Shown here one piece after another: positions 1 to 12,149 of a stretch of DNA of 64,000 nt. The stretch's first letter is position 1, and every line of letters begins with the position of its first letter. The notes under the pieces were generated by a model. That model ran no database searches. It worked only from the letters and a program-made list of their open reading frames with translations, and was not told where the DNA came from. The DNA is from Gymnothorax reevesii (Eukaryota; Chordata; Actinopteri; Anguilliformes; Muraenidae): the NCBI GenBank assembly GCA_029721435.1, contig CM056583.1:78992620-79056619 (forward strand), in the 5' to 3' direction. The translations under genes were made by a program, and so were the position numbers.

Positions 1-867
1 TCTCTGTATGCTCTCTGTAAATTAACAGTACTCTTCAAAAGTGTGGAATCACTGAGAAATATTTTGTTATTTTATTTTGAAAGAAAACTTAACTTTTTTT
101 TTTTTCAAACAGCCCAGTATTCATTGATTATTCTGACCTTATTTCAGGAATTGTACTGTGACAAAAGACTTTGTTAGGTGATAGTGAAGGAAAGGGCTGA
201 GTTGACGTCTTCCTCTTTTTATGAAAGGTTCAAGTAGTTCTCATCTTGAAAAATGAATATTGGCTCCCAAAAAAATTAATGTCCGGGCAAACTCTTGCCT
301 CCTCATCACCAGCAAAAGGTATGTTTGCCAAATTACATTTCATTTTTCGTACTTATAAAAAACCATACAATTTGTATTATTGCTGGTCTGGAGACCTTCA
401 TCTGGGGAATAACAATGAACTAGTCCCGTGGAGCTGAAGGAATAGGGAGCTCAGAAAAAAGCATCATTCTCCACTGCGGACTATTCATTCAGAAATCCTC
501 CTGATCATTTGTCTCATTGTTAGCTGTACTGCTGTCTTTATACATTTCTCTGTTGCTCATTGTGATTGGTTTAACTCTCTGAGGGAAGTTCACTTCATCC
601 TTTTTTTTTCTGGCAAAATCTTGATTTTTCACTAGTTTGTTGATTTTCATGTTTGTCAGTCTGTCTGTCTATGAGCACTCTAGCATCCACAATTCTTCTG
701 TCCTTGACTTGAAATTTTAAACACCGGAAGCCATATGTCCAAGCAAGCATTTTATTTGCGAAAATAAGGTCAGAGGTAAGTGTCATGGTTGTAGAAAAGC
801 ATAAAAACCTCCTATTTGCCAGTATCTCTCTTCCAAAAATTTACCGAAACATGGAACGAATGACATA
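1..867 (+). repeat. Array unit 0, right-hand part (left-family type)
   Basis: Partial unit cut by the window start. It carries the left-family variant CAAGCAAGCATTTTATTTGC near 730, where most units read CAAGAGAAAAGCTTATTTGA. It also has AGCCCAGTATTC near 110, shared with units 2 and 3. A perfect donor-like CAGAGGTAAG lies at 771-780. Confidence 0.9.
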
Positions 868-2647
868 ATGTTCTCTGTCTCTCATGTTCTCTGGTTTATG
901 TGCGTGTCATTAAGGGAAAGATTTAATTTGTCTGGCTTTCTACGCCTGTGTCTGTTTACCTGTGCTCAATGTAGCGTCCACTATTCTTCAGCTTTTGACT
1001 TTGAATTTGTACCACACAAAGCCATATTTCCAAAGAGGAAAATGGTCATTTTTGGCTTGGCAAGGTGTAATGTCAAGGTCGTAGAAAAGGTAAAGCATCT
1101 TTTGGCCTATATCTCATTCAAAAAAATATCAGAAAGATAGAATCAACGCCAAAATGTTTTAACTTTTATCAAATGCCGTTACATGCGTTTCTTCTTCTTC
1201 TTTTTTTTTTGTTTTGCTATAACAGAATTTGAAAAAGCTGCCATCTTTGACCATGAGAACAACAGACAAAAAGGGGGACCCTGGATTGGAGGGCTGCACT
1301 CATGACGGAATGTATTTTTTGTGAATGCTGACCTCCACCCCAGGGTCTTCCTTTCTAAAACAGATAGAGAATTACATTCCTCCAGAGGATGCAAGGTATT
1401 AGTGTCTAAAAAGTCTGCCCACTGTAGCTCTCTTCTGTCCACTTATGCTCAGCATTAAAACTCCTGCTCACAGAGCAGTAGTGGCCAATCAGGCAACCAG
1501 AGTTAAGGTTATTAAGGCCTGGAACTTTTTTTTAGTTGTAACACAAGCAGTATAAGATGTGACATAAGATGGTTGGATATAATTACTCTGCTTGCAATTA
1601 TCAACATCATATTCTAATTTGTTAGGGCAATGAGCCTCATCACTCCACCAGTGAAAGATCCCAGAGTTTTCTATTCAGCAGCAAAGATCATCCACTGGTG
1701 TTGTCCTGTTGGTGAGATGTTATCTTGATTATTCATCCTTCATTGAATAGGGTAACGCATTGTGTAATCTCATATGCAACTCAGCTAACTGTTAATTAAC
1801 AGTACTCTTCAAAATTGTGGAATCACTGAGAAACATTTTGTTATTTTATTTGAAAAAAAAAATATATACTTTTTTTTTTTTAACAAACAACAGCCAAGTA
1901 TTCATTGATTATTCTGACCTTATTTCAGGAATTGTACTGTGACAAAGGACTTTTCTAGGTGATAGTCAAGGTAAGGGCTGAGCTGAGGTCTTCCTCTTTT
2001 TATGAAAGGTGCAAGTAGTTCTCATCTTAAAAAATGAATATTGGCTCCCAAAAAAATTAATGTCCGGGCAAACTCTTGCCTCCTCATCACCAGCAAAAGG
2101 TATGTTTACCAAATTACATTTCATTTTTCGGACTTATAAAAAAACCATACAATTTGTATAATTGCTGGTCTGCAGACCTTCATCTGGAGAATAACATTGA
2201 ACTAGGCCCGTGGAGCTGAAGGAATAGGGAGCTCAGAAAAAAGCATCATTCTCCACCGCGGACTGTTAATTCAGAAATCTTCCTGATCATTTGTCTCATT
2301 GTTAGCTGTACTGCTGCCTTTATACATTTCTCTGTTGTTCGTGATTGGTTTGACTCGCTGAGGGAAGTTCACATCATCCGTTTTTTTTCAGGCAAAATCT
2401 TGAGTTTTCACTAGTTTGTTGATTTTCATGTTTGTCAGTCTGTCTGTCTATGAGTCACTCTAGTATCCGGAATTCTTCAGTCATAGACTTGAAATTTTTA
2501 ACACTGGAGGCCATATGTCCAAGCAAGCATTTTATTTGCGAAAATAAGGTCAGAGGTAAGTGTCATGGTTGTAGAAAAGCATAAAAACCTCCTATTTGCC
2601 AGAATCTCTCTTCCAAAAATTTACTGAAACATGGAACGAATGACATA
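868..2647 (+). repeat. Array unit 1 (left-family type)
   Basis: Unit of 1,780 bp. It has the variant CATGACGGAATG at 1301, shared only with units 2 and 5, and a CTATAACAG acceptor-like end to the T tract. The hairpin loop is ACA (1470-1472). The usual 11-bp doublet before the next T tract is degenerate (CAGCTAACTGTTAATTAAC near 1783). Confidence 0.93.
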
Positions 2648-4434
2648 ATGTTCTGTTTCTCTCATGTTCTCTGGTTTATGTGCGTGTCATTAAGGGAAAG
2701 ATTTAATTTGTCTGGCTTTCTGCGTCTGTGTTTGTTTACCTGTGCTCAATCTAGCGTCCACTATTCTTCAGCTTTTGACTTTGAATTTGTACCATACAAA
2801 GCCATATTTCCAATGAGGAAGATGGTCATTTTTGGCTTGGCAAGGTGTAATGTCAAGGTCGTAGAAAAGGTAAAGCATCTTTTGGCCTATATCTCATTCA
2901 AAAAAATATCAGAAAGATAGAATCAACGCCAAAATATTTTAACTTTTATCAAATGCCGTTACATGCGTTTCTTCTTCTTCTTTTTTTTTTGTTTTGCTAT
3001 AACAGAATTTGAAAAAGCTGCCATCTTTGACCATGAGAACAACAGACAAAAAGGCGGACCCTGGATTGGAGGGCTGCACTCATGACGGAATGTATTTTTT
3101 GTGAATGCTGACCTCCACCCCAGGGTCTTCCTTTCTAAAACAGATAGAGAATTACATTCCTCCAGAGGATGCAAGGTATTAGTGTCTAAAAGGTCTGCTC
3201 ACTGTAGCTCTCTTCTGTCCACTTATGCTCAGCATCAAATCTCCTGCTCACAGAGCTGTAGTGGCCATACAGGTAACCAGAGTTAAGGTTCATGAGGCCT
3301 GGACCTTCTTGTAAGTTGTAGCACAAGCAGTATAAAATGTGACATAAGAGGGTGGGATGTAAAAAAACTGCTGGCAATTATCAACATCATATTCTAATTC
3401 GTTAGGGCAATGAGACTCATCACTCCACCAGTGAAATATCCCAGAGTTTTCTAATCAGCAGCAAAGATCATCCACTGGTGTTGTCCTGTTGGTGAGATGT
3501 TATCTTGATTATTCATCCTTCATATAATAGGGTAACGCATTGTGTAATCTCATATGCAACTCAGCTCTCTGTAAGCTCTCTGTAAATTAACAGTACTCTT
3601 CAAAAGTGTGGAATCACTGAGAAATATTTTGTTATTTTATTTTGAAAGAAAACTTAACTTTTTTTTTTTTTCAAACAGCCCAGTATTCATTGATTATTCT
3701 GACCTTATTTCAGGAATTGTACTGTGACAAAAGACTTTGTTAGGTGATAGTGAAGGAAAGGGCTGAGTTGACGTCTTCCTCTTTTTAAGAAAGGTGCAAG
3801 TAGTTCTCATCTTGAAAAATGAATATTGGCTCCCAAAAAAATTAATGTCCGGGCAAACTCTTGCCTCCTCATCACCAGCAAAAGGTATGTTTGCCCAATT
3901 ACATTTCATTTTTCGTACTTATAAAAAGACCATACAATTTGTATTATTGCTGGTCTGGAGACCTTCATCTGGAGAATAACAATGAACTAGTCCCGTGGAG
4001 CTGAAGGAATAGGGAGCTCAGAAAAAAGCATCATTCTCCACTGCGGACTATTCATTCAGAAATCCTCCTGATCATTTGTCTCATTGTTAGCTGTACTGCT
4101 GTCTTTATACATTTCTCTGTTGCTCATTGTGATTGGTTTAACTCTCTGAGGGAAGTTCACTTCATCCGTTTTTTTTCTGGCAAAATCTTGATTTTTCACT
4201 AGTTTGTTGATTTTCATGTTTGTCAGTCTGTCTGTCTATGAGCACTCTAGCATCCACAATTCTTCTGTCCTTGACTTGAAATTTTTAACACCGGAAGCCA
4301 TATGTCCAAGCAAGCAGTTTATTTGCGAAAATAAGGTCAGAGGTAAGTGTCATGGTTGTAGAAAAGCATAAAAACCTCCTATTTGCCAGTATCTCTCTTC
4401 CAAAAATGTCCCGAAACATGGAACGAATGACATA
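2648..4434 (+). repeat. Array unit 2 (left-family type)
   Basis: Unit of 1,787 bp. From about 2.9 to 3.5 kb it is nearly the same as unit 5, 5,347 bp away. Both share AAGGTCTGCTCACTGTAGC, CATCAAATCTCC and a hairpin arm mutated to GAGCTG. Its last third matches units 0 and 3, including AGCCCAGTATTC. Confidence 0.93.
2900..3500 (+). repeat. Segment of unit 2 duplicated at about 8,247-8,847
   Basis: The two segments are about 5,347 bp (three units) apart. They share states found nowhere else: AAGGTCTGCTCACTGTAGC, CATCAAATCTCC, the GAGCTG hairpin arm and GTAAGTTGTAGCAC. Boundaries are approximate. Confidence 0.75.
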
Positions 4435-6218
4435 AAGTTCTGTTTCTCTCATATTCTCTGGTTTATGTGCGTGTCATTACATGAAAGGTTTAATTTGTCT
4501 GGCTTTCTACGACTGTGTCTGTTTACCTGTGCTCAATCTAGCGTCCACTATTCTTCAGCTTTTGACTTTGAATTTGTACCACACAAAGCCATATTTCCAA
4601 AGAGGAAGATGGTCATTTTTGGCTTGGCAAGGTGTAATGTCAAGGTCGTAGAAAAGGTAAAGCATCTTTTGGCCTATATCTCGTTCAAAAAAATAACAGA
4701 AAAATAGAATGAACGCCAAAATATTTTAACTTTTATCAAATACCGTTACATGCGTTTCTTCTTCTTTGCTTTTTTTTGTTTTGCTTTCGCAGAATTTGAA
4801 AAAGCTGCCATCTTTGACCCTGAGAACAACAGACAAAAAGGACCCTGGATTGCAGGGCTGCACTCATGATGTTCATGTCATTTTTGTGAATGCTGACCTC
4901 CACCCCAGGGTCTTCCTTTCTAAAACAGATAGAGAATTACATTCCTCCAGAGGATGCAAGGTATTAGTGTCTAAAAAGTCTGCTCACTGGAGCTCTCTTC
5001 TGTCCACTTATGCTCAGCATTAAAACTCCTGCTCTTCGAGCAGTAGTGGCCATACAGGTAACCAGATTTAAGGTTCATAAGGCCTGGACCTTTTTGTAAG
5101 TTGTAACACAAGCAGTATTAGATGTGACATAAGATGGTTGGATGTAAAAAAACTGCTGGCAATTATCAACATCATATTCTAATTCGTTAGGGCAATGAGA
5201 CTCATCACTCCACCAGTGAAATATCCCAGAGTTTTCTAATCAGCAGCAAAGATCATCCACTGGTGTTGTCCTGTTGGTGAGATGTTATCTTGATTATTCA
5301 TCCTTCATTGAATAGGGTAACGCATTGTGTAATCTCATATGCAACTCAGCTCTCTGTAAGCTCTCTGTAAATTAACAGTACTCTTCAAAAGTGTGGAATC
5401 ACTGAGAAATATTTTGTTATTTTATTTTGAAAGAAAACTTAACTTTTTTTTTTTTCAAACAGCCCAGTATTCATTGATTATTCTGACCTTATTTCAGGAA
5501 TTGTACTGTGACAAAAGACTTTGTTAGGTGATAGTGAAGGAAAGGGCTGAGTTGACGTCTTCCTCTTTTTATGAAAGGTGCAAGTAGTTCTCATCTTGAA
5601 AAATGAATATTGGCTCCCAAAAAAATTAATGTCCGGGCAAACTCTTGCCTCCTCATCACCAGCAAAAGGTATGTTTGCCAAATTACATTTCATTTTTCGT
5701 ACTTATAAAAAAACCATACAATTTGTATTATTGCTGGTCTGGAGACCTTCATCTGGGGAATAACAATTAACTAGTCCCGTGGAGCTGAAGGAATAGGGAG
5801 CTCAGAAAAAAGCATCATTCTCCACTGCGGACTATTCATTCAGAAATCCTCCTGATCATTTGTCTCATTGTTAGCTGTACTGCTGTCTTTATACATTTCT
5901 CTGTTGCTCATTGTGATTGGTTTAACTCTCTGAGGGAAGTTCACTTCATCCGTTTTTTTTCTGGCAAAATCTTGATTTTTCACTAGTTTGTTGATTTTCA
6001 TGTTTGTCAGTCTGTCTGTCTATGAGCACTCTAGCATCCACAATTCTTCTGTCCTTGACTTGAAATTTTTAACACCGGAAGCCATATGTCCAAGCAAGCA
6101 TTTTATTTGCGAAAATAAGGTCAGAGGTAAGTGTCATGGTTGTAGAAAAGCATAAAAACCTCCTATTTGCCAGTATCTCTCTTCCAAAAATTTACTGAAA
6201 CATGGAACGAATGACATA
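4435..6218 (+). repeat. Array unit 3 (left-family type)
   Basis: Unit of 1,784 bp. The landmark ATG is mutated to AAG at 4435. Private changes include CATTACATGAAAGG near 4476. It reads CATGATGTTCATG and TTCGCAG, shared only with unit 4. CAAATACCGTTACATGCG (4738) is otherwise seen only in unit 24. This is the first unit with the TTC hairpin loop. Confidence 0.93.
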
Positions 6219-7993
6219 ATGTTCTGTTTCTCTCATGTTCTCTGGTTTATGTGCGTGTCATTAAGGGAAAGATTTAATTTGTCTGGCTTTCTACGACTGT
6301 GTCTGTTTACCTGTGCTCAATCAAGCGTCCACTATTCCTCAGCTTTTGACTTTGAATTTGTACCACACAAAGCCATATTTCCAAAGAGGAAGATGGTCAT
6401 TTTTGGCTTGGCAAGGTGTAATGTCAAGGTCGTAGAAAAGGTAAAGCATCTTTTGGCCTATATCTCGTTCAAAAAAATAACAGAAAAATAGAATGAACGC
6501 CAAAATATTTTAACTTTTATCAAATGCTGTTACATGCGTTTCTTCTTTTTTGCTTTTTTTTTGTTTTGCTTTCGCAGAGTTTGAAAAAGCTGCCATCTTT
6601 GACCCTGAGAACAACAGACAAAAAGGGGGACCCTGGATTGGAGGGCTGCACTCATGATGTTCATGTAATTTTTGTGAATGCTGACCTCCACCCCAGGGTC
6701 TTCCTTTCTAAAACAGATAGAGAATTACATTCCTTCAGAGGATGCAAGGTATTAGTGTCTAAAAAGTCTGCTCACTGTAGCTCTCTTCTGTCCACTTCTG
6801 CTCAGCATTAAATCTCCTGCTCACAGAGCAGTAGTGGCCATACAGGTAACCAGAGTTAAGGTTCATGAGGCCTGGACCTTTTTTTAAGTTGTAACACAAG
6901 CAGTATAAGATGTGATGTAAGATGGTTGGATATAAAAAAATTACTGGCAATTATCAACATCATATTCTAATTTGTTAGGGCAATGAGCCTCATCACTCCA
7001 CCAGTGAAACATCCCAGAGTTTTCTTCAGCAGCAAAGATCATCCTCAGGTGTTGTCCTGTTGGTGAGATGTTATCTTGATTATTTATCCTTAATTGAATA
7101 GGGTAACGCATTGTGTAATCTCATATGCAACTCAGCTCTCTGTAAATTAACAGTTCTGTTCAAAAGTGTGGAATCACTGAGAAATATTTTATTTTATTTT
7201 GAAAGAAAACTATCCCTTTTTTAAATTTTTTTACAAACAGCCATGTGTTCATTGATTATTCTGACCTTATTTCAGGAATTGTACTGTAACCAAGGACTTT
7301 TTTAGGTGATAGTGAAGGAAAGGGGTGAGTTGAAGTCTTCCTCTTTTTATGAAAGGTGCAAGTAGTTCTCATTTTAAAAAATGAATATTGGCTCCCAAAA
7401 AAATTAATGTCCGGGCAAACTCTTGCCTCCTCATCACCAGCAAAAGGTATGTTTAGCAAATTACATTTCATTTTTCGGACTTATAAAAAAACCATCCAAT
7501 TTGTATTATTGCTGGTCTGGAGACCTTCATCTGGAGAATAACATTGAACTAGGCCTGTGGAGCTGAAGGAATAGGGAGCTCAGAAAAAAGCATCATTCTC
7601 CACTGCGGACTGTTAATTCAGAAATCTTTCTGATCATTTGTCTCATTGTTAGCTGTACTGCTGTCTTTATACATTTCTCTGTTGCTCGTGATTGGTGTAA
7701 CTCGCTTAGGGAAGTTCACATCATCCGTTTTTTTTCAGGTAAAATCTTGAGTTTTCACTAGTTTGTTGATTTTCATGTTTGTCAGTCTGTCTGTCTATGA
7801 GCACTCTAGTATCCGCAATTCTTCAGTCATTGACTTGAAATTTTTAACACTGGAGGCCATATGTCCAAGAGAAAAGCTTATTTGAGAAGATAAGGTCAGA
7901 GGTAAGTGTCATGGTTGTAGAAAAGCATATTCACCTCCTATTTGCCAGTATCTCTCTTCCAAAAATTTACTGAAACATGGAACGAATGACATA
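6219..7993 (+). repeat. Array unit 4 (left-family type, transitional)
   Basis: Shortest unit, 1,775 bp. It shares CATGATGTTCATG with unit 3 and has the ACA hairpin loop. The 11-bp AGCTCTCTGTA doublet is reduced to one copy near 7135. Near 7867 it switches to CAAGAGAAAAGCTTATTTG, the form used by all later units. CAATCAAGCGTCC (about 6319) reappears only in unit 36. Confidence 0.93.
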
Positions 7994-9779
7994 ATGTTCT
8001 GTTTCTCTCATGTTCTCTGGTTTATGTGCGTGTCATTAAGGGAAAGATTTAATTTGTCTGGCTTTCTACGACTGTGTCTGTTTACCTGTGCTCAATCTAG
8101 CGTCCACTATTCTTCAGCTTTTGACTTTGAATTTGTACCATACAAAGCCATATTTCCAAAGAGGAAGATGGTCATTTTTGGCTTGGCAAGGTGTAATGTC
8201 AAGGTCGTAGAAAAGGTAAAGCATCTTTTGGCCTATATCTCATTCAAAAAAATATCAGAAAGATAGAATCAACGCCAAAATGTTTTAACTTTTATCAAAT
8301 GCCGTTACATGCGTTTCTTCTTCTTCTTTTTTTTTTTGTTTTGCTATAACAGAATTTGAAAAAGCTGCCATCTTTGACCATGAGAACAACAGACAAAAAG
8401 GGGGACCCTGGATTGGAGGGCTGCACTCATGACGGAATGTATTTTTTGTGAATGCTGACCTCCACCCCAGGGTCTTCCTTTCTAAAACAGATAGAGAATT
8501 ACATTCCTCCAGAGGATGCAAGGTATTAGTGTCTAAAAGGTCTGCTCACTGTAGCTCTCTTCTGTCCACTTATGCTCAGCATCAAATCTCCTGCTCACAG
8601 AGCTGTAGTGGCCATACAGGTAACCAGAGTTAAGGTTCATGAGGCCTGGACCTTCTTGTAAGTTGTAGCACAAGCAGTATAAAATGTGACATAAGAGGGT
8701 GGGATGTACAAAAACAGCTGGCAATTATCAACATCATATTCTAATTCGTTAGGGCAATGAGACTCATCACTCCACCAGTGAAATATCCCAGAGTTTTCTA
8801 ATCAGCAGCAAAGATCATCCACTGGTGTTGTCCTGTTGGTGAGATGTTATCTTGATTATTCATCCTTCATTGAATAGGGTAACGCATTGTGTAATCTCAT
8901 ATGCAACTCAGCTCTCTGTAAGCTCTCTGTAAATTAACAGTACTCTTCAAAAGTGTGGAATCACTGAGAAATATTTTGTTATTTTATTTTGAAAGAAAAC
9001 AATACTTTTTTTTTTTTCAAACAGCCAAGTATTCATTGATTATTCTGACCTTATTTCAGGAATTGTACTGTGACAAAAGACTTTTTTAGGTGATAGTGAA
9101 GGAAAGGGGTGAGTTGAAGTCTTCCTCTTTTTATGAAAGGTGCAAGTAGTTCTCATCTTAAAAAATGAATATTGGCTCCCAAAAAAATTAATGTCCGGGC
9201 AAACTCTTGCCTCCTCATCACCAGCAAAAGGTATGTTTGGCAAATTACATTTCATTTTTTGTACTTATAAAAAAAACCATACAATTTTCTATTAATGCTG
9301 ATCCGGAGACCTTCATCTGGAGAATAACATTGAACTAGGCCCGTGGAGCTGAAGGAATAGGGAGCTCAGAAAAAAGCATCATTCTCCACTGCGGACTGTT
9401 CATTCAGAAATCTTCCTGATCATTTGTCTCATTGTTAGCTGTACTGCTGTCTTTATAAATTTCTCTGTTGCTCGTGATTGGTTTAACTCGCTGAGGGATG
9501 TTCACATCATCCGTTTTTTTTCAGGCAAAATCTTGAGTTTTCACTAGTTTGTTGATTTTCATGTTTGTCAGTCTGTCTGTCTATGAGCACTCTAGTATCC
9601 GCAATTCTTCAGTCATTGACTTGAAATTTTTAACACTGGAGGCCATATGTCCAAGAGAAAAGCTTATTTGAGAAGATAAGGTCAGAGGTAAGTGTCATGG
9701 TTGTAGAAAAGCATAAAAACCTCCTATTTGCCAGTATCTCTCTTCCAAAAATTTACTGAAACATGGAATGAATGACATA
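7994..9779 (+). repeat. Array unit 5 (left-family type)
   Basis: Unit of 1,786 bp. Its first half repeats unit 2 closely (CATGACGGAATG, CATCAAATCTCC, GAGCTG arm). It is the last unit with AAGCATCTTTTGGCCTATAT; units from 9.8 kb onward read AAGCTTCTTTTGGCCTAAAT or AAGCTCC. Confidence 0.93.
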
Positions 9780-10920
9780 ATGTTCTGTTTCTCTCATGTT
9801 CTCTGGTTTATGTGCGTGTCATTAAGGGAAAGATTTAATTTGTCTGGCTTTCTACGTCTGTGTTTGTTTACCTGTGTTCAATGTAGCGTCCACTATTCTT
9901 CAGCTTTTAACTTTGAATTAGTTCCATACAAAGCCATATTTCCAAAGAAGATGGTCATTTTTGGCTTGGCAAGGTGTAATGTCAAGGTCGTAGAAAAGGT
10001 AAAGCTTCTTTTGGCCTAAATCTCGTTCAAAAAAATATCAGAAAGATAGAATGAACGCCAAAATATTTTAACTTTTATCAAATGCCGTTACATGCGTTTC
10101 TTCTTCTTTGCTTTTTTTTTGTTTTGCTTTTTCAGAATTTGAAAAAGCTGCCATCTTTGACCCTGAGAACAACAGACAAAAAGCAAGACCCCGGATTGGA
10201 GGGCTGCACTCATGATGGACATGTCATTTTTGTGAATGCTGACCTCTACCCCAGGGTCTTCCTTTCTAAAACAGATAGAGAATTACATTCCTCCAGAGGA
10301 TGCAAGGTATTAGTGTCTAAAAAGTCTGCTCACTGGAGCTCTCTTCTGTCCACTTATGTTAGCATTAAAACTCCTGCTCTTCGAGCAGTAGTGGCCAAAC
10401 AGGTAACCAGAGTTAAGGTTCATAAGGCCTGGACCTTCTTGTAAGTTGTAACACAAGCAGTATAAAATGTGACATAAGAGGGTGGGATGTAAAAAAGCTG
10501 CTGGCAATTATCAACATCATATTCTAATTCGTTAGGGCAATGAGACTCATCACTCCACCAGTAAAACATCCCAGAGTTTTCTATTCAGCAGCAAAGATCA
10601 TCCACTGGTGTTGTCCTGTTGGTGAGATGTTATCTTGATTATTCATCCTTCATTGAATAGCGTAACGCATTGTGTAATCTCATATGCAACTCAGCTCTCT
10701 GTAAGCTCTCTGTAAATTAACAGTACTCTTCAAAAGTGTGGAATCACTGAGAAATATTTTGTTATTTTATTTTGAAAGAAAACAATACTTTTTTTTTTTC
10801 AAACAGCCAAGTATTCATTGATTATTCTGACCTTATTTCAGGAATTGTACTGTGACAAAAGACTTTTTTAGGTGATAGTGAAGGAAAGGGGTGAGTTGAA
10901 GTCTTCCTCTTTTTATGAAA

Positions 10921-11197
10921 GGTGCAAGTAGTTCTCATTCAAAAAAATGAATATTGGCTCTCAAAAAAATTAATGTCCGGGCAAACTCTTGCCTCCTCAT
11001 CACCAGCAAAAGGTATGTTTAGCAAATTACATTTCATTTTTCGGACTTATAAAAAAACCATACAATTTGTATTATTGCTGGAATGGAGACCAACATCTGG
11101 AGAATAACATTGAACTAGGCCCGTGGAGCTGAAGGAATAGGGAGCTCAGAAAAATGCATCATTCTCCACTGCGGACTGTTCATTCAGAAATCTTCCT
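10921..11197 (+). repeat. Sub-repeat r1 of the reference unit (277 bp)
   Basis: Starts at the core GGTGCAAGTAGTTCTCAT and runs to the next core. It is preceded by a T tract (10789-10799) and ACAG. The segment before its core can be aligned with that before r5: GAGTTGAAGTCTTCCTC against GAATTACATTCCTCC. Confidence 0.6.
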
Positions 11198-11466
11198 GAT
11201 CATTTGTCTTATTGTTAGCTGTACTGCTGTCTTTATACATTTCTCTGTTGCTCGTGATTGGTTTAACTCGCTGAGGGAAGTTCACATCATCCGTTTTTTT
11301 TCAGGCAAAATCTTGAGTTTTCACTAGTTTGTTAATTTTCATGTTTGTCAGTCTGTCTGTCTATGAGCACTCTAGTATCTGCAATTCTTCAGTCATTGAC
11401 TTGAAATTTTTAACACTGGAGGCCATATGTCCAAGAGAAAAGCTTATTTGAGAAGATAAGGTCAGA
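11198..11466 (+). repeat. Sub-repeat r2 of the reference unit (269 bp)
   Basis: Core GATCATTTGTCTTATTGTTA. Its pre-core TTCAGAAATCTTCCTGATCA is like TTCAGCAGCAAAGATCA before r6 in most units. The interval ends in a T tract (11294-11301) followed by CAGG, then the r3 body. Confidence 0.5.
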
Positions 11467-11752
11467 GGTAAGTGTCATGGTTGTAGAAAAGCATAAAAAC
11501 CTATTTGCCAGGATCTGTCTTCCAAAAATTTACTGAAACATGGAACGAATGACATAATGTTCTGTTTCTCTCATGTTCTCTGGTCTATGTGCGTGTCATT
11601 AAGGGAAAGATTTAATTTGTCTGGCTTTCTACGTCTGTGTTTGTTTACCTGTGCTCAATCTAGCGTCCACTATTCTTCAGCTTTTGACTTTGAATTTGTA
11701 CCATACAAAGCCATATTTCCAAAGAGGAAGATGGTCATTTTTGGCTTGGCAA
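11467..11752 (+). repeat. Sub-repeat r3 of the reference unit (286 bp)
   Basis: Core GGTAAGTGTCATGGTTGTAG followed by AAAAG. Alignment to r4 is clear for well over 100 bp on both sides of the core. Examples are CTAGTATCYGCAATTCTTCAG against CTAGCGTCCACTATTCTTCAG, and GGCCATATGTCCAAGAG against AGCCATATTTCCAAAGAG. Confidence 0.8.
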
Positions 11753-12086
11753 GGTGTAATGTCAAGGTCGTAGAAAAGGTAAAGCTTCTTTTGGCCTAAA
11801 TCTCGTTCAAAAAAATATCAGAAAGATAGAATGAACGCCAAAATATTTTAACTTTTATCAAATGCCGTTACATGCGTTTCTTCTTCTTTGCTTTTTTTTT
11901 GTTTTGCTTTCTCAGAATTTGAAAAAGCTGCCATCTTTGACCCTGAGAACAACAGACAAAAAGCAAGACCCTGGATTGGAGGGCTGCACTCATGATGGAC
12001 ATGTCATTTTTGTGAATGCTGACCTCTACCCCAGGGTCTTCCTTTCTAAAACAGATAGAGAATTACATTCCTCCAGAGGATGCAAG
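11681..12086 (+). other. Exon-like pair with an in-frame GT-AG interval (coding status doubtful)
   Basis: Block 1 (11681-11778, 98 bp) follows TATTCTTCAG and ends GAAAAG before GTAAAG. Block 2 (11916-12086, 171 bp, 57 codons) follows a T-rich tract ending CTCAG and ends TGCAAG before GTATTA. The interval is 137 bp. Joining them leaves the frame open with a phase-0 junction, for about 89 residues. I recognise no domain. The second block is frameshifted by one G in most units right of 33.4 kb. Block 1 has a diverged paralogue in r3 with stops. The frame may be a relic, a noncoding exon pair, or chance; chance or relic seems most likely. Confidence 0.25.
11753..12077 (+). repeat. Sub-repeat r4 of the reference unit (325 bp)
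   Basis: Core GGTGTAATGTCAAGGTCGTA then GAAAAG. It is the clear paralogue of r3, about 290 bp downstream. The interval contains the T tract at 11892-11900, CTTTCTCAG, and the first part of the 171-bp exon-like block. Confidence 0.8.
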
Positions 12087-12149
12087 GTATTAGTGTCTAA
12101 AAAGTCTGCTCACTGGAGCTCTCTTCTGTCCACTTATGCTCAGCATTAA
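11862..12149 (+). other. Recurrent 95-codon open frame (representative copy)
   Basis: This frame contains the 171-bp exon-like block, then reads through to TAA in the hairpin region. Its hydrophobic N-terminus (residues 1-18) is simply the translated T tract and is not evidence of a signal peptide. It is intact in most units left of 33 kb and truncated to about 60 codons or lost in most units to the right by the G deletion at GACCCTGATTGG. No family recognised. Confidence 0.15.

Larger units (their letters stand above)
9780..11556 (+). repeat. Array unit 6 (variant a)
   Basis: Unit of 1,777 bp. Variant-a markers are GTTCAATGTAGCG and GAATTAGTTCCATAC, with a 3-bp loss in CCAAAGAAGATGG. A single C is missing in CTTATGTTAGC near 10355, which lengthens one open frame to 120 codons (10082-10444). 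A 3-bp loss (AAAACCTATTTGCC) lies near 11497. Confidence 0.94.

Noticed and set aside
11351..11363. TGTC microsatellite in every unit
   Set aside because: Only about three tandem tetramers. It is part of the unit and does not vary noticeably.
11862..11920. Signal-peptide-like hydrophobic start of the recurrent 95-codon frame
   Set aside because: The Leu/Phe-rich stretch is the translation of a pyrimidine/T tract that also occurs as a sub-repeat landmark. Its length varies with T-run length between copies.
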